DNA of 64,000 bases. Source: Cyclobacteriaceae bacterium. GTDB taxonomy: Bacteria > Bacteroidota > Bacteroidia > Cytophagales > Cyclobacteriaceae. Where the stretch lies: contig JAHBUE010000001.1 of the NCBI GenBank assembly GCA_019638235.1, positions 1,040,492-1,104,491 on the forward strand. Direction: 5' to 3'. The position numbers were made by a program, and so were the translations under genes. Of the stretch, positions 1 through 8,333 are shown one piece after another. Numbering within the stretch: position 1 is the stretch's first letter; each line of letters begins with the position of its first letter. The notes beneath the pieces are model-generated. The model was given only the letters and a program-made list of their open reading frames with translations, ran no database searches and was not told where the DNA came from.

Positions 1-1049
1 TTGTGAACAACAGGTTTATCCGCAGCAACTACCTGAACCACGCGGTGATGAATGCCTTTGAAGGATTGATGCCTGAAAATTCATTTCCATTTTATGTGTT
101 GTTTATTGACATCGACCCGAAACATATTGACGTAAACGTTCATCCTACCAAAACAGAAATTAAATTTGATGATGAACGTGCAGTGTATGCCGTAATGCGC
201 TCGGCCGTGCGCCAGGCATTGGGCGCGCATAACCTTGCGCCCGCCCTCGACTTTGCCGAGGATGTGAACATCATTAGTAAATTATCAGGAACATCAACCG
301 AGGCGGCACGCGAAGTATATTTTGAAGAACGCTTTCAGTCGTCCTTCAAGCGGGCAAACCAACAGGAATGGGAAAAACTTTTTGAAGGAGAGCTTGCCAA
401 CGCTGATGAACAGAACCCGCAACTCTCTGCCAAAGAAATTGAGTTTCTTCAATCTAAAGAACAGGAAGACATTGAGGCTTCGAGCAGCGAGCCGTTGTTT
501 CAATTGCACAATCAATATATACTCCGCCAGGTAAAAACCGGGTTAATGGTTATTCATCAGCAGGCAGCGCATGAGCGCGTGTTGTTAGAAAAGTTTCTTG
601 ACCGGCTAAACCGCAATTCGGGCGAAAGCCAGCAAAGTCTTTTTCCGCAAACCATAACCTTTAGTGCAGGCGATTTTGCCTTGCTGATGGAAATGGAAAA
701 AGAAATTAAGGCATTGGGTTTCAGGTTTGAACCTTTCGGAAAAAATACCGTTGTTGTTCAGGGTATTCCGGCTGGTATTGGCAGCGCGCAGGCAAAAGAA
801 TTGTTTGAAGGGTTAATGCACCAGTTCAAGCAAAACCAGTCAACGCTGTCCCTGCCCGTAAAGGAAAACCTCGCGCGGGCGTTAGCGAAGCGGGCGGCCA
901 TAAAGCCGGGCGAAAAACTTGGCCATGACGCTATGAATGCCTTAGTTAGTAACCTGATGGCGTGCAAGGCTCCGGGCTATTCGCCTGATGGCGAAACAAC
1001 GTATTTTATTTTTGATTTAGGAAAAATTGGAATGTATTTTCGGCAATAG
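1..1049 (+). CDS. mutL: DNA mismatch repair protein MutL, C-terminal part (5' end outside window)
   Basis: Open from the first bases; the reading frame enters mid-gene at the MutL motif V-N-N-R-F-I-R-S and continues through the DVNVHPTK-E-KF block that closes the N-terminal ATPase/transducer region. An acidic linker and the C-terminal dimerisation domain follow. MutL couples MutS mismatch recognition to strand removal. In the C-terminal domain the place of the DQHAxxER nuclease motif reads HQQAAHER, with His instead of the usual first Asp, and the end carries an SPDGETT segment resembling the SPxGKPT form of Bacteroidota MutL. The ATG/GTG-like codon at position 3 is internal, not a start. The two rhomboid genes follow on the same strand after 16 bp. 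Confidence 0.93.
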   Translation, partial: VNNRFIRSNYLNHAVMNAFEGLMPENSFPFYVLFIDIDPKHIDVNVHPTKTEIKFDDERAVYAVMRSAVRQALGAHNLAPALDFAEDVNIISKLSGTSTEAAREVYFEERFQSSFKRANQQEWEKLFEGELANADEQNPQLSAKEIEFLQSKEQEDIEASSSEPLFQLHNQYILRQVKTGLMVIHQQAAHERVLLEKFLDRLNRNSGESQQSLFPQTITFSAGDFALLMEMEKEIKALGFRFEPFGKNTVVVQGIPAGIGSAQAKELFEGLMHQFKQNQSTLSLPVKENLARALAKRAAIKPGEKLGHDAMNALVSNLMACKAPGYSPDGETTYFIFDLGKIGMYFRQ

Positions 1050-1065
1050 TAAATCTGATTGATTC

Positions 1066-1650
1066 ATGTTTAACCTCACACCAGTAGTTCGCAATTTACT
1101 CATGATTAACGCAATTGTTTTTCTTGGGCAAATTTTAACCGATGACGTTTTAACGTCTTACTTACTATTACACAATGTTAATAGCGAGTATTTCATGCCA
1201 TACCAACTTTTCACTTACATGTTTGCGCACGGTAACTTTATGCACATATTTTTTAACATGCTGATGCTATCGTTCACCGGGCCGATACTGGAAACCTATT
1301 GGGGGCCGAAAAAGTTTTTGGCGTTTTATATCATAACAGGAATAGGCGCTGCGGTTTTTAGTGTTTTAATTGACCTTTATACCGGAGGTGGCAGCGGTGG
1401 TATGTTGGGTGCTTCCGGGGCTATTTATGGGGTATTGATGGGCTTTGGTATGATGTTCCCCAATATGGAAGTTCAGTTATTGATACCGCCCATTCCTATA
1501 AAGGCAAAATACCTTGTATTCTTTTTATTCGGCTTGACGTTTATCATGGACAGGAGCGGAAGCGTAGCACATTTTGCGCACCTCGGTGGCATAGTGGTAG
1601 CGTTTATATTGATAAGAGTATGGCGCAGGCAGGGCGGGCCACGTTATTAA
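1066..1650 (+). CDS. Rhomboid family intramembrane serine protease (first of a tandem pair)
   Basis: 194 residues, about six membrane segments. Rhomboids cleave transmembrane substrates within the inner membrane using a Ser-His dyad. Visible here are the HGNFMHIFFNM loop (residues 55-65), the GASG motif with nucleophile Ser117, and AHLGG with catalytic His172, so the enzyme looks active. It ends shortly after the last membrane helix with no extra domain. The gene lies 16 bp after mutL and 16 bp before a second rhomboid gene, so the three are probably co-transcribed. The substrate cannot be inferred. Confidence 0.92.
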   Translation: MFNLTPVVRNLLMINAIVFLGQILTDDVLTSYLLLHNVNSEYFMPYQLFTYMFAHGNFMHIFFNMLMLSFTGPILETYWGPKKFLAFYIITGIGAAVFSVLIDLYTGGGSGGMLGASGAIYGVLMGFGMMFPNMEVQLLIPPIPIKAKYLVFFLFGLTFIMDRSGSVAHFAHLGGIVVAFILIRVWRRQGGPRY

Positions 1651-1666
1651 TTAAAGAGCAGTACGT

Positions 1667-2557
1667 ATGTTTGACGATTTCAAGAACGCTTTTAACCGGT
1701 ATAATAATGCACACGTTCAGTTGATTATTGTGAACGTGGCGATATACCTGTTCCTGGTCATGTTGTTTTTATTCAGTGGAATTCCAGGTACTGAGTTTGT
1801 TTTTGATTTTATCTATAAACAGTTCACGATCCCTTCCGGTTTTTCTGAGTTCATTACCCGCCCGTGGACACTCATTACCTATATGTTTGCGCACAGCATG
1901 TGGGATATTTTTCACATTCTGTTCAATATGCTGGTGCTGTACTGGTTCGGGCGAGTGTTTGTTGAGTATCTCGGAAGCGATAAACTGATTGCACTATATA
2001 TATTAGGGGGACTTACAGGAGGTATTGCCTACCTGTTGATTTACAATGCCAACCCGACTTTTTTTGGTAATGCCGGTATGGTGGGTGCTTCGGGTGCTAT
2101 TTATGCCATTGTAGTGGGCACAGCAGTGTTGCTCCCGAACTACACCTTCTTTCTGTTATTCTTTGGCCCGGTAAAGATCAAATACATTGCTTTATTCTAT
2201 GTGATACTTTCGTTGTTGTATGTTCGGCAGGGGGTAAACCTGGGAGGTAATATCGCCCACCTTGGCGGAGCATTAATGGGCTTCATTTATATCAAGCAAT
2301 TACAGGCCGGTGTAAATTGGGGTTCGTGGATTACGATAACATTAGATTGGTTTAAAGACCTGTTCAGAGAAAAGCCAAAAGTGAAAGTAACGTATAGAAG
2401 CGATGAACCGCGAAAAAAAACGAAATCGAAACAAGCCGCTTCCAAAACTTCACAGGAAGAAATAGATGCTATCTTAGACAAAATCTCCGATCGCGGTTAC
2501 GAAAGCCTGACCAAAGAAGAAAAGGAGAAGCTGTTTAATGCGAGCAAGAAGCAGTGA
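1667..2557 (+). CDS. Rhomboid family intramembrane serine protease with charged C-terminal tail
   Basis: 296 residues. It has the same rhomboid core as the preceding gene, with GASG nucleophile Ser142 and AHLGG His198, plus a cytoplasmic tail of about 80 residues rich in Lys/Glu. The tail ends in a short helical motif (EEIDAILDKISDRGYESLT) seen at the C-terminus of many Bacteroidota rhomboids. The two proteins are clearly divergent in sequence, so this is an old duplication rather than a recent copy. The stop lies 4 bp from the convergent rlmN stop, leaving almost no room for a dedicated terminator. Confidence 0.92.
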   Translation: MFDDFKNAFNRYNNAHVQLIIVNVAIYLFLVMLFLFSGIPGTEFVFDFIYKQFTIPSGFSEFITRPWTLITYMFAHSMWDIFHILFNMLVLYWFGRVFVEYLGSDKLIALYILGGLTGGIAYLLIYNANPTFFGNAGMVGASGAIYAIVVGTAVLLPNYTFFLLFFGPVKIKYIALFYVILSLLYVRQGVNLGGNIAHLGGALMGFIYIKQLQAGVNWGSWITITLDWFKDLFREKPKVKVTYRSDEPRKKTKSKQAASKTSQEEIDAILDKISDRGYESLTKEEKEKLFNASKKQ

Positions 2558-2561
2558 GTCG

Positions 2562-3608
2562 TTAGGATTTATTCGCCAACTGTCCACACGCAGCATCAAT
2601 ATCTTTACCACGGCTTTTTCGGATGCGGGCAATGATGTCGTTCTTTTCTAATGTTGACTGGTACAGGTGTATGGCTTCGGGTGAGGCTTGCTGAAATTCA
2701 CCGTCATCAATCGGGTTGTATTCAATCAGGTTTACTTTGCAGGGTATGTGTTTGCAGAATTTAACCAACGCATTAACGTGTTCAATGGTGTCGTTCACGT
2801 TTTTCCAGACTACATATTCGTAGGTTACTTTTCGTTTTGTTTTCTTATACCAGTATTTTAGTGCTTCGGCCAGTTCTTCCAATGGATTGCTTTCGTTAAT
2901 GGGCATAATGGATGAGCGCGTTTCGTTAATAGCATCATGAAGCGAAACGGCCAGGTTAAACTTCACGCCATCATCAGCCATTTTTTTAATCATCTTGGCA
3001 ATGCCTACCGTTGACAGTGTAACTCTTTTAGACGCCATGTTAAGCCCTTCCGGTGAAGTAATTTTATTAATGGCTTCAATTACGTTAGCATAGTTTAACA
3101 ACGGTTCGCCCATGCCCATAAACACAATATTGGTAAGCGGCCTGTTGAAGAATAATTCGGCCTGTTGCTTTATAGCCACTACCTGGTCATAAATTTCATC
3201 GGGCGAAAGGTTGCGCATACGCTTTAACCTGGCGGTAGCGCAAAATTTACAAGCGAGGCTGCAACCCACTTGCGAAGAAACGCAGGCGGTTATTCTTTTT
3301 TTGGTTGGAATTAAAACCGATTCCACTACCAACCCATCGTAAAGTTTAACGGCATTCTTAACCGTTCCGTCCTCACTTCGCTGCATGTTATCAACCTGAA
3401 TGTGGTTAATGGTGAAATGTTCATTCAGCATTTCGCGTGTTTGCACCGACAGGTTGGTCATCTGGTTAAAATCTTTGGCCGATTTTTTCCAAAGCCATTC
3501 ATACACCTGTTGCGCACGAAAACTCTTATCACCTTTTTCAACAAAGAAGGCTTTAAGCTCATCCAGCGTAAGCTTTCGTATATCTCTTTTATCTGCTGGT
3601 ATAACCAT
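2562..3608 (-). CDS. rlmN: Dual-specificity RNA methyltransferase RlmN
   Basis: 348 residues from ATG 3608. It is a radical-SAM enzyme that makes 2-methyladenosine at A2503 of 23S rRNA and A37 of some tRNAs. The [4Fe-4S] motif CxxxCxxC is at C116, C120 and C123 (CSLACKFC). The methyl-carrying Cys sits near the C-terminus in AACGQLA (C341). GMGEPLLNY is the SAM-binding GGE-like motif. I chose ATG 3608 over an upstream TTG at 3626 because the TTG would overlap the preceding gene's coding end and the ATG start matches the family N-terminus. The neighbouring small secreted protein gene stops 2 bp upstream. Confidence 0.95.
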   Translation of the reverse strand: MVIPADKRDIRKLTLDELKAFFVEKGDKSFRAQQVYEWLWKKSAKDFNQMTNLSVQTREMLNEHFTINHIQVDNMQRSEDGTVKNAVKLYDGLVVESVLIPTKKRITACVSSQVGCSLACKFCATARLKRMRNLSPDEIYDQVVAIKQQAELFFNRPLTNIVFMGMGEPLLNYANVIEAINKITSPEGLNMASKRVTLSTVGIAKMIKKMADDGVKFNLAVSLHDAINETRSSIMPINESNPLEELAEALKYWYKKTKRKVTYEYVVWKNVNDTIEHVNALVKFCKHIPCKVNLIEYNPIDDGEFQQASPEAIHLYQSTLEKNDIIARIRKSRGKDIDAACGQLANKS

Positions 3609-3609
3609 G

Positions 3610-4032
3610 TTAATTGATGCGTGCAAATTCGGTGCGCTCGCAGGTGCGGTCTTTATTGATAATGACTAAAGTAGAGGCGGTAATGTTTTCAACAATATAC
3701 GTTCCGGTAATCAACCGCGATTTTTTATCCAACAGGTACAACATCCCATCCGAATAACGGTAAAGAAATTTTTCTTTAGATGCAGGTTTACGCTTTCCGT
3801 ATGTGCGCCAGTTTCCCGTTCCGGAGCCATCGTTATTAAAAACGAATGTTTTAGGAGCATTACCCGAACGCGAGGCCATCTCTTCCAGAAGCTCTTCTTC
3901 CGTTTCGGAGATTTCGTCTAATTCGACACTAAGGCAATTAGCCTGGCGGCTTACCTGCCACGTTCCGGTAATACGTTGGGCGTATCCGCACAACGAAACC
4001 AGCAACATTAACCCCATAATCAGCCCTTTCAT
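3610..4032 (-). CDS. Small secreted protein of unknown function
   Basis: 140 residues with a clear signal peptide (MKGLIMGLMLLVSLCGYAQ) and probable cleavage after AQ. The mature part starts ITGTWQVS and contains alternating hydrophobic strands (TFVFNNDGSGTGNW, MLYLLDKKSRLITGTYIV) that resemble small lipocalin-like or beta-barrel 'GTW' proteins common in Bacteroidota. I do not recognise a specific family. It is encoded immediately upstream of rlmN on the same strand, and transcriptional linkage is likely. Confidence 0.75.
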   Translation of the reverse strand: MKGLIMGLMLLVSLCGYAQRITGTWQVSRQANCLSVELDEISETEEELLEEMASRSGNAPKTFVFNNDGSGTGNWRTYGKRKPASKEKFLYRYSDGMLYLLDKKSRLITGTYIVENITASTLVIINKDRTCERTEFARIN

Positions 4033-4131
4033 ACAGCCTTCTTTCCTTTCTGCAAAATTAGTGAAAATAGACCCGCGCTGCCCTTTGAAAACTGTTATTT
4101 ATCCCTGATTTTCGCCCTTTTACTAACCCCT

Positions 4132-5199
4132 ATGAAAACCAACGCAATTGTTATTACTGGCGGCTACCTTGAAAGCAGCAACGCCAAAACCGCTCACGGC
4201 CTCATTCGTGGAACAGAACGTTTTAATCTTCTTGGCTTTATCGATGATAAATCGGCCGGTAAAGATGCCGGTGAAGTGCTGGACGGCAAGAAGCGAAACC
4301 TTCCAGTTTATGCGTCAATTTCCGACTTTATTAAAAACTCTTCCGAAAAAGCAACGTATTGCATAGTCGGTGTTGCCACTAAGGGCGGGGTAATTCCTGA
4401 ATCGTTGCATACAACGCTCAAAGATGCCCTGGAAAATAACCTGAGCATTGTAAATGGTTTACACGATTATGTTTCCGATAACGAAGAGCTATCGGCTTTG
4501 GCAAAAGCAAAAGGGTTGGAGATAATTGATGTGCGCAAACCGAAAAAGTTTAAAGACCTTCATTTCTGGAACGGGAAGATTAAAGAAGTAAAATCATTGA
4601 AGGTAGCTGTGTTAGGTACGGATTGCGCACTGGGTAAACGAACAACTTCGCGCATACTTACCGAGGCGATGGTCGCTGCCGGGTATAAAGCAGAAATGAT
4701 TTATACCGGTCAAACCGGATGGATGCAAGGCGCAAAGTATGGTTTTGTTTTTGATTCAACGCTTAACGATTTTATTTCGGGCGAAATGGAACACGCCATC
4801 TGGCAATGTTACCAGGACGTAAAACCCGACATTATGTTTATTGAAGGTCAGTCGGCTTTGCGTAATCCAAGCGGGCCTGCCGGTGCCGAGTGGATAGTTT
4901 CCGCTGATGCAGATGTGGTTATCCTTCAGCACAACCCGGCACGAAAGCAGTATAAGGATATGGAATATTATCCGGCTTACATACCTGCGTTAAAAGACGA
5001 AATTGATTTGATTAAAATTTACGGAGCGCCAACGGTTGGTATCACTGTAAACACCATGAAAATGAAAACCGAAGAAGCGCGCGAGTGGGCTAAGCAGACC
5101 GAAGCCGAACTGAACATGCCGGTAGTGCTTCCGCTTGAAGACGGAGTTGATAGATTAGTAACTGTTTTTGCCGACCTGTTGAAGCAGCGTAAAGACTAA
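4132..5199 (+). CDS. DUF1611 / DgcN-family protein (candidate D-glutamate N-acetyltransferase)
   Basis: 355 residues. DUF1611 layout: an N-terminal Rossmann-like part (ITGGYLESSNAKTAHGLIRG) and a C-terminal P-loop NTPase-like part (VLGTDCALGKRTTSRILTEAM, then MFIEGQSALRNPSG). Members of this family linked to a downstream enolase-superfamily racemase have been described as DgcN, which N-acetylates D-glutamate before DgcA racemises it. The DgcA-like partner starts 27 bp downstream. The same gene pair in other Bacteroidota is annotated only as DUF1611 plus dipeptide epimerase, so the substrate is an inference. Confidence 0.8.
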   Translation: MKTNAIVITGGYLESSNAKTAHGLIRGTERFNLLGFIDDKSAGKDAGEVLDGKKRNLPVYASISDFIKNSSEKATYCIVGVATKGGVIPESLHTTLKDALENNLSIVNGLHDYVSDNEELSALAKAKGLEIIDVRKPKKFKDLHFWNGKIKEVKSLKVAVLGTDCALGKRTTSRILTEAMVAAGYKAEMIYTGQTGWMQGAKYGFVFDSTLNDFISGEMEHAIWQCYQDVKPDIMFIEGQSALRNPSGPAGAEWIVSADADVVILQHNPARKQYKDMEYYPAYIPALKDEIDLIKIYGAPTVGITVNTMKMKTEEAREWAKQTEAELNMPVVLPLEDGVDRLVTVFADLLKQRKD

Positions 5200-5226
5200 T
5201 AATTCTAAATATTAAAAATTGCAAAT

Positions 5227-6297
5227 ATGAAAATCAAAGATATAAAAGTATGGAGTGCCGACCTTGGTAATACAAAGCCATACACCATTGCATTTAAAAC
5301 AGTAGATGAAGTGCGTAACGCTTTTGTGGAAATTACATTAGCTGATGGCACTACTGGTATTGGTTCAGGAAACCCAAGTGAGTATGTGGTAGGAGAAAAC
5401 CTGGGCCAAACGTTGGAGGCGCTCCAGGAAAAGAATCTTGAATTTTTGGTTGGGCGCGACATACGTGAGATGAAACAACTTGCGTTTGAAGTTTGGCAAA
5501 AGTTTCCGAAAAATCCGGCTGCCCGCGCTGCGCTTGATATAGCGTTGCATGATGCGTTCACGAAATTTCTCGGTATTCCATTGGTAAAATATTTAGGACA
5601 AAAAATTCAGTCGATGCCAACATCAAATACCATTGGCATTAAAAACGTTACCGAAACGCTGAAAGAAACCGATGATTACCTGAAGCAGGGTTTTAAAGCC
5701 ATTAAAGTAAAATTGGGTAAAGACCTTGCGGAAGATATTGAGCGCATGGTAAAGATGCGTGAACAATACGGATATGATTATGCCATTCGTATTGATGCAA
5801 ACCAGGGTTATGATGCTGCGCAGACCGTAGAGTTTTATCAAAAGACAAAGCAGTTGAAAATTGAGTTGATTGAGCAGCCGCTTCCCGCGAAAGCGGTTCA
5901 GGAAATGAAAGCCTTGCCCGATGAGGTGCGCGAAGTAGTTGCTGCGGATGAATCCTTGATTTCTCCTGTTAACGCACTCGAATTGGTTAAGCCCCCGCGT
6001 GCGTGTGGTATTTTTAATATCAAGCTGATGAAATGCGGAGGTGTTACGCAAGGCTTGAAAATTGCCGACATAGCACTTCACGAAGGTATTGACCTGTTCT
6101 GGGGCTGTAATGATGAAAGTATTATCAGTATTACCGCAGCCTTACACGCAGCGTTTGCCTGTTCCAATACAAAGTACATTGACCTTGACGGCAGCCTCGA
6201 CATGGCTAATGATGTTGTTACGGGAGGCTTTATCCTGAAAGACGGAATCATGTACTGTTCAGACAAGCCCGGCTTGGGTGTTGAGAAGATTGGTTAA
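5227..6297 (+). CDS. Enolase-superfamily epimerase (dipeptide epimerase / N-acetyl-D-Glu racemase DgcA-like)
   Basis: 356 residues of the muconate-lactonising subgroup. The catalytic KxK is K160-V-K162, metal ligands are D190 (RIDANQ), E216 (LIEQPLP) and D241 (AADES), and the second-side Lys is K266 (FNIKLMK). All are present, so a Mg-dependent 1,1-proton transfer is expected. Known homologues epimerise L-Ala-D/L-Glu-type or other dipeptides during murein peptide recycling. In the DgcN-DgcA pathway the enzyme racemises N-acetyl-D-glutamate. Coupling with the DUF1611 gene favours the second role or a related one; the sequence alone does not decide. Confidence 0.87.
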   Translation: MKIKDIKVWSADLGNTKPYTIAFKTVDEVRNAFVEITLADGTTGIGSGNPSEYVVGENLGQTLEALQEKNLEFLVGRDIREMKQLAFEVWQKFPKNPAARAALDIALHDAFTKFLGIPLVKYLGQKIQSMPTSNTIGIKNVTETLKETDDYLKQGFKAIKVKLGKDLAEDIERMVKMREQYGYDYAIRIDANQGYDAAQTVEFYQKTKQLKIELIEQPLPAKAVQEMKALPDEVREVVAADESLISPVNALELVKPPRACGIFNIKLMKCGGVTQGLKIADIALHEGIDLFWGCNDESIISITAALHAAFACSNTKYIDLDGSLDMANDVVTGGFILKDGIMYCSDKPGLGVEKIG

Positions 6298-6346
6298 GAT
6301 TATTCGGAGTTCTGGAAAGAAGAATCCGCGAGGGTGGAGAGTGGCC

Positions 6347-6847
6347 TTACCATTTTAAGTCCACTACCTCGACTTTATGCACTTTCACATAATCTGTAAT
6401 CTCTCGATTGTTGTTTAATGCTTCAATTATTTTTGTTTTAAATTCATCTTTGCTAAACTCTATCGGATTATAATTCTCAAGCAACCTTCTTACCGTTGAT
6501 CGACTTTTAACATCTACAACCGGATCGATATAAATCGACTTATATGCCTTATAAAAGCCGGGTAAACTATCAATCACTGGGGTAAATTCAATTGTCAATT
6601 TTACATCTCCACTCGAAACATCCTTAAATAAAAAGTCAAAGTCGTTTTCTACTTGCTGATAGTTTATGTCATAGAGAATTACTTTTGAATCAGTTCTAAC
6701 AACCTGTTTGCCAGACCTCAATACTTGTTCCTTCACTTCTCCATTATTCGTGATAACAACCCCCGCTTTCTCAACTGGAATTTCAACTTTTATTTCACAC
6801 CCCGTTAGCGAGAAAGCTACAATCGCAAGACACATTAACTGCTTCAT
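6347..6847 (-). CDS. Lipoprotein with prohibitin/SPFH-like domain
   Basis: 166 residues. A lipoprotein signal (FSLTGC) puts the acylated Cys at residue 17. The body (EKAGVVITNNGEVKEQVLRSGKQVV, then strand-rich segments and a helical stretch with SRSTVRRLLENYNP) resembles the N-terminal part of Band-7/prohibitin-type domains, but the protein is too short for a full SPFH protein. Likely inner leaflet of the outer membrane or periplasm. It is isolated: neighbours on both sides have separate promoters. The function is unknown. Confidence 0.7.
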   Translation of the reverse strand: MKQLMCLAIVAFSLTGCEIKVEIPVEKAGVVITNNGEVKEQVLRSGKQVVRTDSKVILYDINYQQVENDFDFLFKDVSSGDVKLTIEFTPVIDSLPGFYKAYKSIYIDPVVDVKSRSTVRRLLENYNPIEFSKDEFKTKIIEALNNNREITDYVKVHKVEVVDLKW

Positions 6848-6935
6848 AATGCTTTAATTTATATATTCTCAATGTATACTTTCTTAAACGCCCTAAGCGG
6901 ACGATGTTGAGGGGGTTGAAAGATTGATTCGACTT

Positions 6936-8153
6936 CTAAATCCCCGCTTCAATCTGTAAGCGCAACTGCCAGCGATTCAAATCTGCGGCAGCGCCTTGCA
7001 ACCAGGTGTTTTGTTCATAGGTAACGTCAGCCTGAAGTTTTAGCCGGTGCCCGCGAATGTATTTTGTTCCGCCAAGCGTGTATTGTTTTATTTCGCGTTC
7101 CATCAACTGAATGGGTTCATCCGGGCGAACGCGTGAAAACCTTCCGGTGATTTCATAATTGTTTTTGAAAAGATAACTCGCCTGGTAATTTTCTCCGTGC
7201 CCTGCATACACGTAGCGCACATCGCCATCTGTATTTTGTGTTACGGGGTTAACGGTTGTGCGTCTTATAAATTCAGATGACAACGCCCAGCCGTTGTGCT
7301 TGTAGAGCATATCAAGCATTTGAGTGTGAATATCGCGCGACTCGTATAGATAAGTACCAAGCTGCCCGCCTGTGCGAATGGCGTTCTGGTTTGACGACAG
7401 AGTCAACCCTATCGAGATTTTCGGTTTCTCCTCGCGCGCAAGGTCGCCTTCAAAATAATCGCCACCGTTGGTAAATCTTCCTAACGGCAGTAACTCTACT
7501 CTTCCGGTATAGGCAAGTCCTCGGTCGGAAGAAGCAATGTTTCGGCCATCGCCTGATGAGATTGCTCCGCGCAACACATAATGAAACCCATGTATATTAT
7601 TGTTGTAATACATCTGTAAACCAAAATCGCGGTCAATGTTAAAGGTAGAATTGACAATAGACCTGTCGGGTAATTGAAGGTCGCCTGAAGAATTTACACG
7701 CTGCCGGTTGCCGGGTAATTTGGTTTGCCCCAACCCGATGGCGAAGTTACTATTGAACCGGTAAATGAGCATGGCATCGCGGATTACGTTTGGAAAGCCC
7801 GTGTCGTCATAATCCATATCGGGGCGCGAAAACGCAAGTTGAATGAGGTAATACAATTTTGGAGTATAGATAAAGCCGTCTAACCGAAGGCGCAGCCGCC
7901 TCACCCTTGCCTCAACCTGGTCGATAGACAGGTCGTTATGGCTAACGGTAGTAAACGCAGCACGGTTTTGCATACGGAACCGTATGTTCAGCATAAACAG
8001 GCTGTCGGGCGAAATCATACCCAATCCGCTGCCATACGTAAAATAAGGCGATGGGGAAATTTCTTCCCCGCTAAGAGCAGGCTGACTGAAGGCAGATATG
8101 CAGGCGATAAAAAGGGTAAGCCCGGTGATGCGGGCTTTCAAATATGTTCGCAT
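6936..8153 (-). CDS. Porin, phosphate-selective OprO/OprP-like
   Basis: 405 residues from ATG 8153, which gives a normal signal peptide (MRTYLKARITGLTLFIACISAFSQ). An upstream in-frame start at 8249 would add 32 residues that translate the clpB terminator hairpin, so I rejected it. The mature protein is a chain of alternating amphipathic strands ending in a C-terminal strand (RLQIEAGI), with the motifs RLRLDGFIYTPKLYYLIQLAFSRPD and FAIGLGQTKLPGNRQR typical of phosphate-selective porin O/P family barrels. It is an outer-membrane channel; whether the substrate is phosphate is not shown. Confidence 0.85.
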   Translation of the reverse strand: MRTYLKARITGLTLFIACISAFSQPALSGEEISPSPYFTYGSGLGMISPDSLFMLNIRFRMQNRAAFTTVSHNDLSIDQVEARVRRLRLRLDGFIYTPKLYYLIQLAFSRPDMDYDDTGFPNVIRDAMLIYRFNSNFAIGLGQTKLPGNRQRVNSSGDLQLPDRSIVNSTFNIDRDFGLQMYYNNNIHGFHYVLRGAISSGDGRNIASSDRGLAYTGRVELLPLGRFTNGGDYFEGDLAREEKPKISIGLTLSSNQNAIRTGGQLGTYLYESRDIHTQMLDMLYKHNGWALSSEFIRRTTVNPVTQNTDGDVRYVYAGHGENYQASYLFKNNYEITGRFSRVRPDEPIQLMEREIKQYTLGGTKYIRGHRLKLQADVTYEQNTWLQGAAADLNRWQLRLQIEAGI

Positions 8154-8198
8154 GGCGCAAAATTCTCCCAAAGATGAAGAAAACTTTTGAGGAGCGGT

Positions 8199-8246
8199 AA
8201 AAAAAGAAAACCCCGCCTCCCCGACAATTGTCAGGGGAAAGCGGGG
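8199..8246 (-). terminator. Rho-independent terminator after clpB
   Basis: On the minus strand a GC-rich stem with outer arms GCCCCGC/GCGGGG and inner arms CCCC/GGGG around the palindrome GACAATTGTC is followed at once by a T-rich run (forward bases 8199-8210 are A-rich). It lies 88 bp after the clpB stop and before the porin start at 8153, so it separates the two units. Confidence 0.85.
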
Positions 8247-8333
8247 CATTCAACCAAACCCTCAATCCTTGCTTTCGCAGAATTCCTCCGCGAGGGGAGT
8301 GCCGGATAGACCGGCTACGGAGAATGTCAATCC

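Noticed and set aside
8153..8249. N-terminal extension of the porin to 8249
   Set aside because: It would translate the terminator hairpin of clpB; the ATG at 8153 gives a proper signal peptide.
8261..8333. Second terminator near the clpB stop (GCCGG/CCGGC hairpin)
   Set aside because: Short stem without a T-run; the hairpin at 8199-8246 is much stronger.
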